From positions 26,044,364 to 26,108,363 of the forward strand of contig CM055194.1 of the NCBI GenBank assembly GCA_029224185.1: a DNA stretch of 64,000 nucleotides, read 5' to 3'. The DNA is from Karalla daura (lineage: Eukaryota; Chordata; Actinopteri; Chaetodontiformes; Leiognathidae). Position 1 is the first letter of the stretch; every line of letters begins with the position of its first letter. A program made the translations under genes and the position numbers. This document shows, piece by piece, positions 63,390 through 64,000 of the stretch. Below the pieces are notes generated by a model. The model worked only from the letters and a program-made list of their open reading frames with translations, made no database searches and was not told the DNA's origin.

Positions 63390-64000
63390 TGCTGCATCCC
63401 ATAAAAACCCTGGTACCATGTGGTCCTGCTCCATCCCATAATAACCCTGGTACCATGTGGTCCTGCTCCATCCCATAATAACCCTGGTACCATGTGGTCC
63501 TGCTCCATCCCATAATAACCCAGGTACCATGTGGTCCTGCTCCATCCCATAATAACCCAGGTACCATGTGTCCCTGCTCCATCCCATAATAACCCTGGTA
63601 CCATGTGGTCCTGCTCCATCCCATAATAACCCTGGTACCATGTGGTCCTGGTCCATCCCATAATAACCCTGGTACCATGTGGTCCTGCTCCATCCCATAA
63701 TAACCCTGGTACCATGTGGTCCTGCTCCATCCCATAATAACCCTGGTACCATGTGGTCCTGCTCCATCCCATAATAACCCTGGTACCATGTGGTCCTGCT
63801 CCATCCCATAATAACCCTGGTACCATGTGGTCCTGCTCCATCCCATAATAACCCTGGTACCATGTGGTCCTGCTCTATCCCATAATGACCCTGATACCAT
63901 GTGGTCCTGGTCCATCCCATAATAACCCTGGTACCATGTGGTCCTGCTCTATCCCATAATAACCCTGGTACCATGTGGTCCTGCTCCATCCCATAATAAC
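63390..64000. repeat. Same 37-bp minisatellite, at least 16 copies, cut by window end
   Basis: Unit identical to the array at 1874-2222 apart from scattered point variants (for example AACCCAGG for AACCCTGG, TCTATC for TCCATC). The left edge is degraded (GCTGCATCCCATAAAAACC). The array runs off the window, so its length is unknown. Confidence 0.96.

Noticed and set aside
63177..63989. 270-codon minus frame with a 37-residue period
   Set aside because: The 37-bp minisatellite opens all three minus frames equally.

Overview
The window looks like nuclear DNA of a bony fish, probably a percomorph-type teleost. The grounds are very dense dinucleotide and tetranucleotide microsatellites ((CA)n, (GATA)n, (GGAT)n), many minisatellites, a recognisable teleost-wide interspersed repeat near 58.5 kb, spliced exons with GT-AG borders, and no bacterial-type operons. 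Almost every long open frame in the window comes from a tandem repeat whose unit lacks stop codons, so ORF length is a poor guide here.

Reading splice sites and intron phases instead of ORFs shows one real gene, on the minus strand. Four exons (54448-54327, 49074-49027, 10703-10501, 5303-5093) join in frame with matching phases. They encode a RING-CH (C4HC3) zinc-binding domain, two hydrophobic segments and a charged C-terminal tail: the layout of a MARCH-type membrane-anchored E3 ubiquitin ligase. I cannot assign it to a named paralogue. An N-terminal exon candidate lies at 55775-55581, but its donor phase does not match the RING-CH exon unless a different splice site or an extra exon is used. 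The gene spans about 50 kb, with a 38.3-kb intron.

Layout: 1-5092 is the 3' flank, holding a 37-bp minisatellite and CA/GT arrays. 5093-55775 is the gene. Its introns carry nearly all the arrays: CT, GATA, a 1.2-kb GGAT array, GACA/GATA, a 0.55-kb GGGGCA hexamer array, a 12-bp and a 13-bp minisatellite, and AAT. They also contain a MITE-like inverted-repeat element, scattered copies of an old dispersed repeat family, and several repeat-poor stretches with homeodomain-like or octamer motifs that could be conserved non-coding elements. 55.9-58.9 kb is a rearranged region: a 30-bp minisatellite, an ACAAC-rich array and a CCTCCTA array. That array is split by a teleost repeat, which is itself split by a 379/380-identical copy of 55701-56080 flanked by a 24-bp target duplication. 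59-63.3 kb is unremarkable. The window ends inside a second array of the same 37-bp minisatellite seen at 1.9 kb.

The points of most interest are the hidden RING-CH gene with an in-frame 48-nt exon carrying its last zinc ligands, the microsatellites that form or abut its splice sites, and the recent templated insertion of part of its putative first exon.
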